Source: Endozoicomonadaceae bacterium (GTDB taxonomy: Bacteria; Pseudomonadota; Gammaproteobacteria; Pseudomonadales; Endozoicomonadaceae). Taken from it: a stretch of 14,081 nucleotides of DNA. The notes beneath the pieces were generated by a model that saw nothing but the letters and a program-made list of their open reading frames with translations, searched no databases and had not been told where the DNA came from. This document shows, piece by piece, positions 14,006 through 14,081 of the stretch (its first letter is position 1; every line of letters begins with the position of its first letter). The translations under genes were made by a program, and so were the position numbers. The stretch covers positions 1 through 14,081 of the forward strand of contig JAAOIJ010000014.1 of assembly GCA_015163815.1 (NCBI GenBank), read 5' to 3'.

Positions 14006-14081
14006 ATGACAGTGCTGGATTATCCTGCACATGACTTATTATCACGAGTATTGGATCAAAAAAACCTTTTAAATCTGAGAC
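14006..14081 (+). CDS. Possible start of an unidentified gene, cut by the window end
   Basis: ATG 14006 opens a frame of 25 codons that runs off the window (MTVLDYPAHDLLSRVLDQKN...). An in-frame TAA at 13997-13999 lies just upstream, so this is the first possible ATG. GAG lies only 3 nt before the ATG and GGAG 16 nt before it, so the ribosome site is not convincing. The peptide composition looks protein-like and it would be divergent from fis, but 25 open codons can occur by chance in DNA of this composition. I do not recognise it. Confidence 0.35.
   Translation, partial: MTVLDYPAHDLLSRVLDQKNLLNLR

Noticed and set aside
14075..14081. CTGAGAC at the window end as the start of another IS/MITE end
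   Set aside because: Only seven bases match the shared end before the sequence stops, too few to call, and they also fall inside the possible partial reading frame.
1..14081. CRISPR arrays, tRNA or rRNA genes
   Set aside because: No regularly spaced repeats, and no tRNA-like T-arm with acceptor stem or rRNA-like sequence, were seen in the non-coding stretches. The only tandem array is the coding repeat at 1977-2077.

Overview
The window reads as chromosomal DNA of an AT-rich gammaproteobacterium. The Rho, UbiD, PurH and Fis sequences and the trxA-rho-ubiD and fis-purH-purD gene orders are typical of gammaproteobacteria. The low G+C and Legionella-like Rho residues suggest the Legionellales (Legionella/Coxiella/Rickettsiella side), probably a host-associated lineage. 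This placement is an inference from memory of the families, not the result of a search.

Layout. Positions 1-746 are the 3' part of a dead IS256-family element: a transposase with two in-frame stops, followed by a terminal inverted repeat. Positions 861-2741 (minus) encode an unrecognised 626-residue protein with a signal peptide, glycine-rich hydrophobic segments, a cysteine-rich exterior and a C-terminal membrane anchor. Only 21 bp upstream of it lies a decayed IS5/IS1182-type transposase (2763-3213, minus), whose outer end is at about 3308. The unknown gene therefore sits between two IS remnants and looks like an accessory island. After about 500 bp without a gene comes a plus-strand housekeeping block: HAD phosphatase (3823), thioredoxin (4536), rho (5307) and ubiD (6616). 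A 447-bp gap before rho holds a probable terminator for trxA, a good sigma70 promoter and a long structured leader.

A convergent APC-family amino acid permease (8098-9684, minus) ends 18 bp from ubiD. Upstream of it, 9757-9894 is a MITE-like element. It has 17-19 bp imperfect terminal inverted repeats matching the surviving end of the IS5-type remnant 6.5 kb away, and it is flanked by a 5-bp direct repeat. The minus-strand fis-purH-purD cluster (13373 down to 10070) joins a nucleoid protein to the late bifunctional step and an early step of purine synthesis. fis and purH are 9 bp apart and probably translationally coupled. Positions 13374-14005 carry no convincing gene but several hairpins, and a truncated plus-strand reading frame may begin at 14006.

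Functionally, most of the window is core metabolism and transcription: redox (trxA), termination (rho), ubiquinone synthesis (ubiD), purine synthesis (purH, purD) and chromosome organisation (fis). The novelty lies in the IS-bounded surface-type protein, the IS/MITE pair and the non-coding structures around rho and purD.
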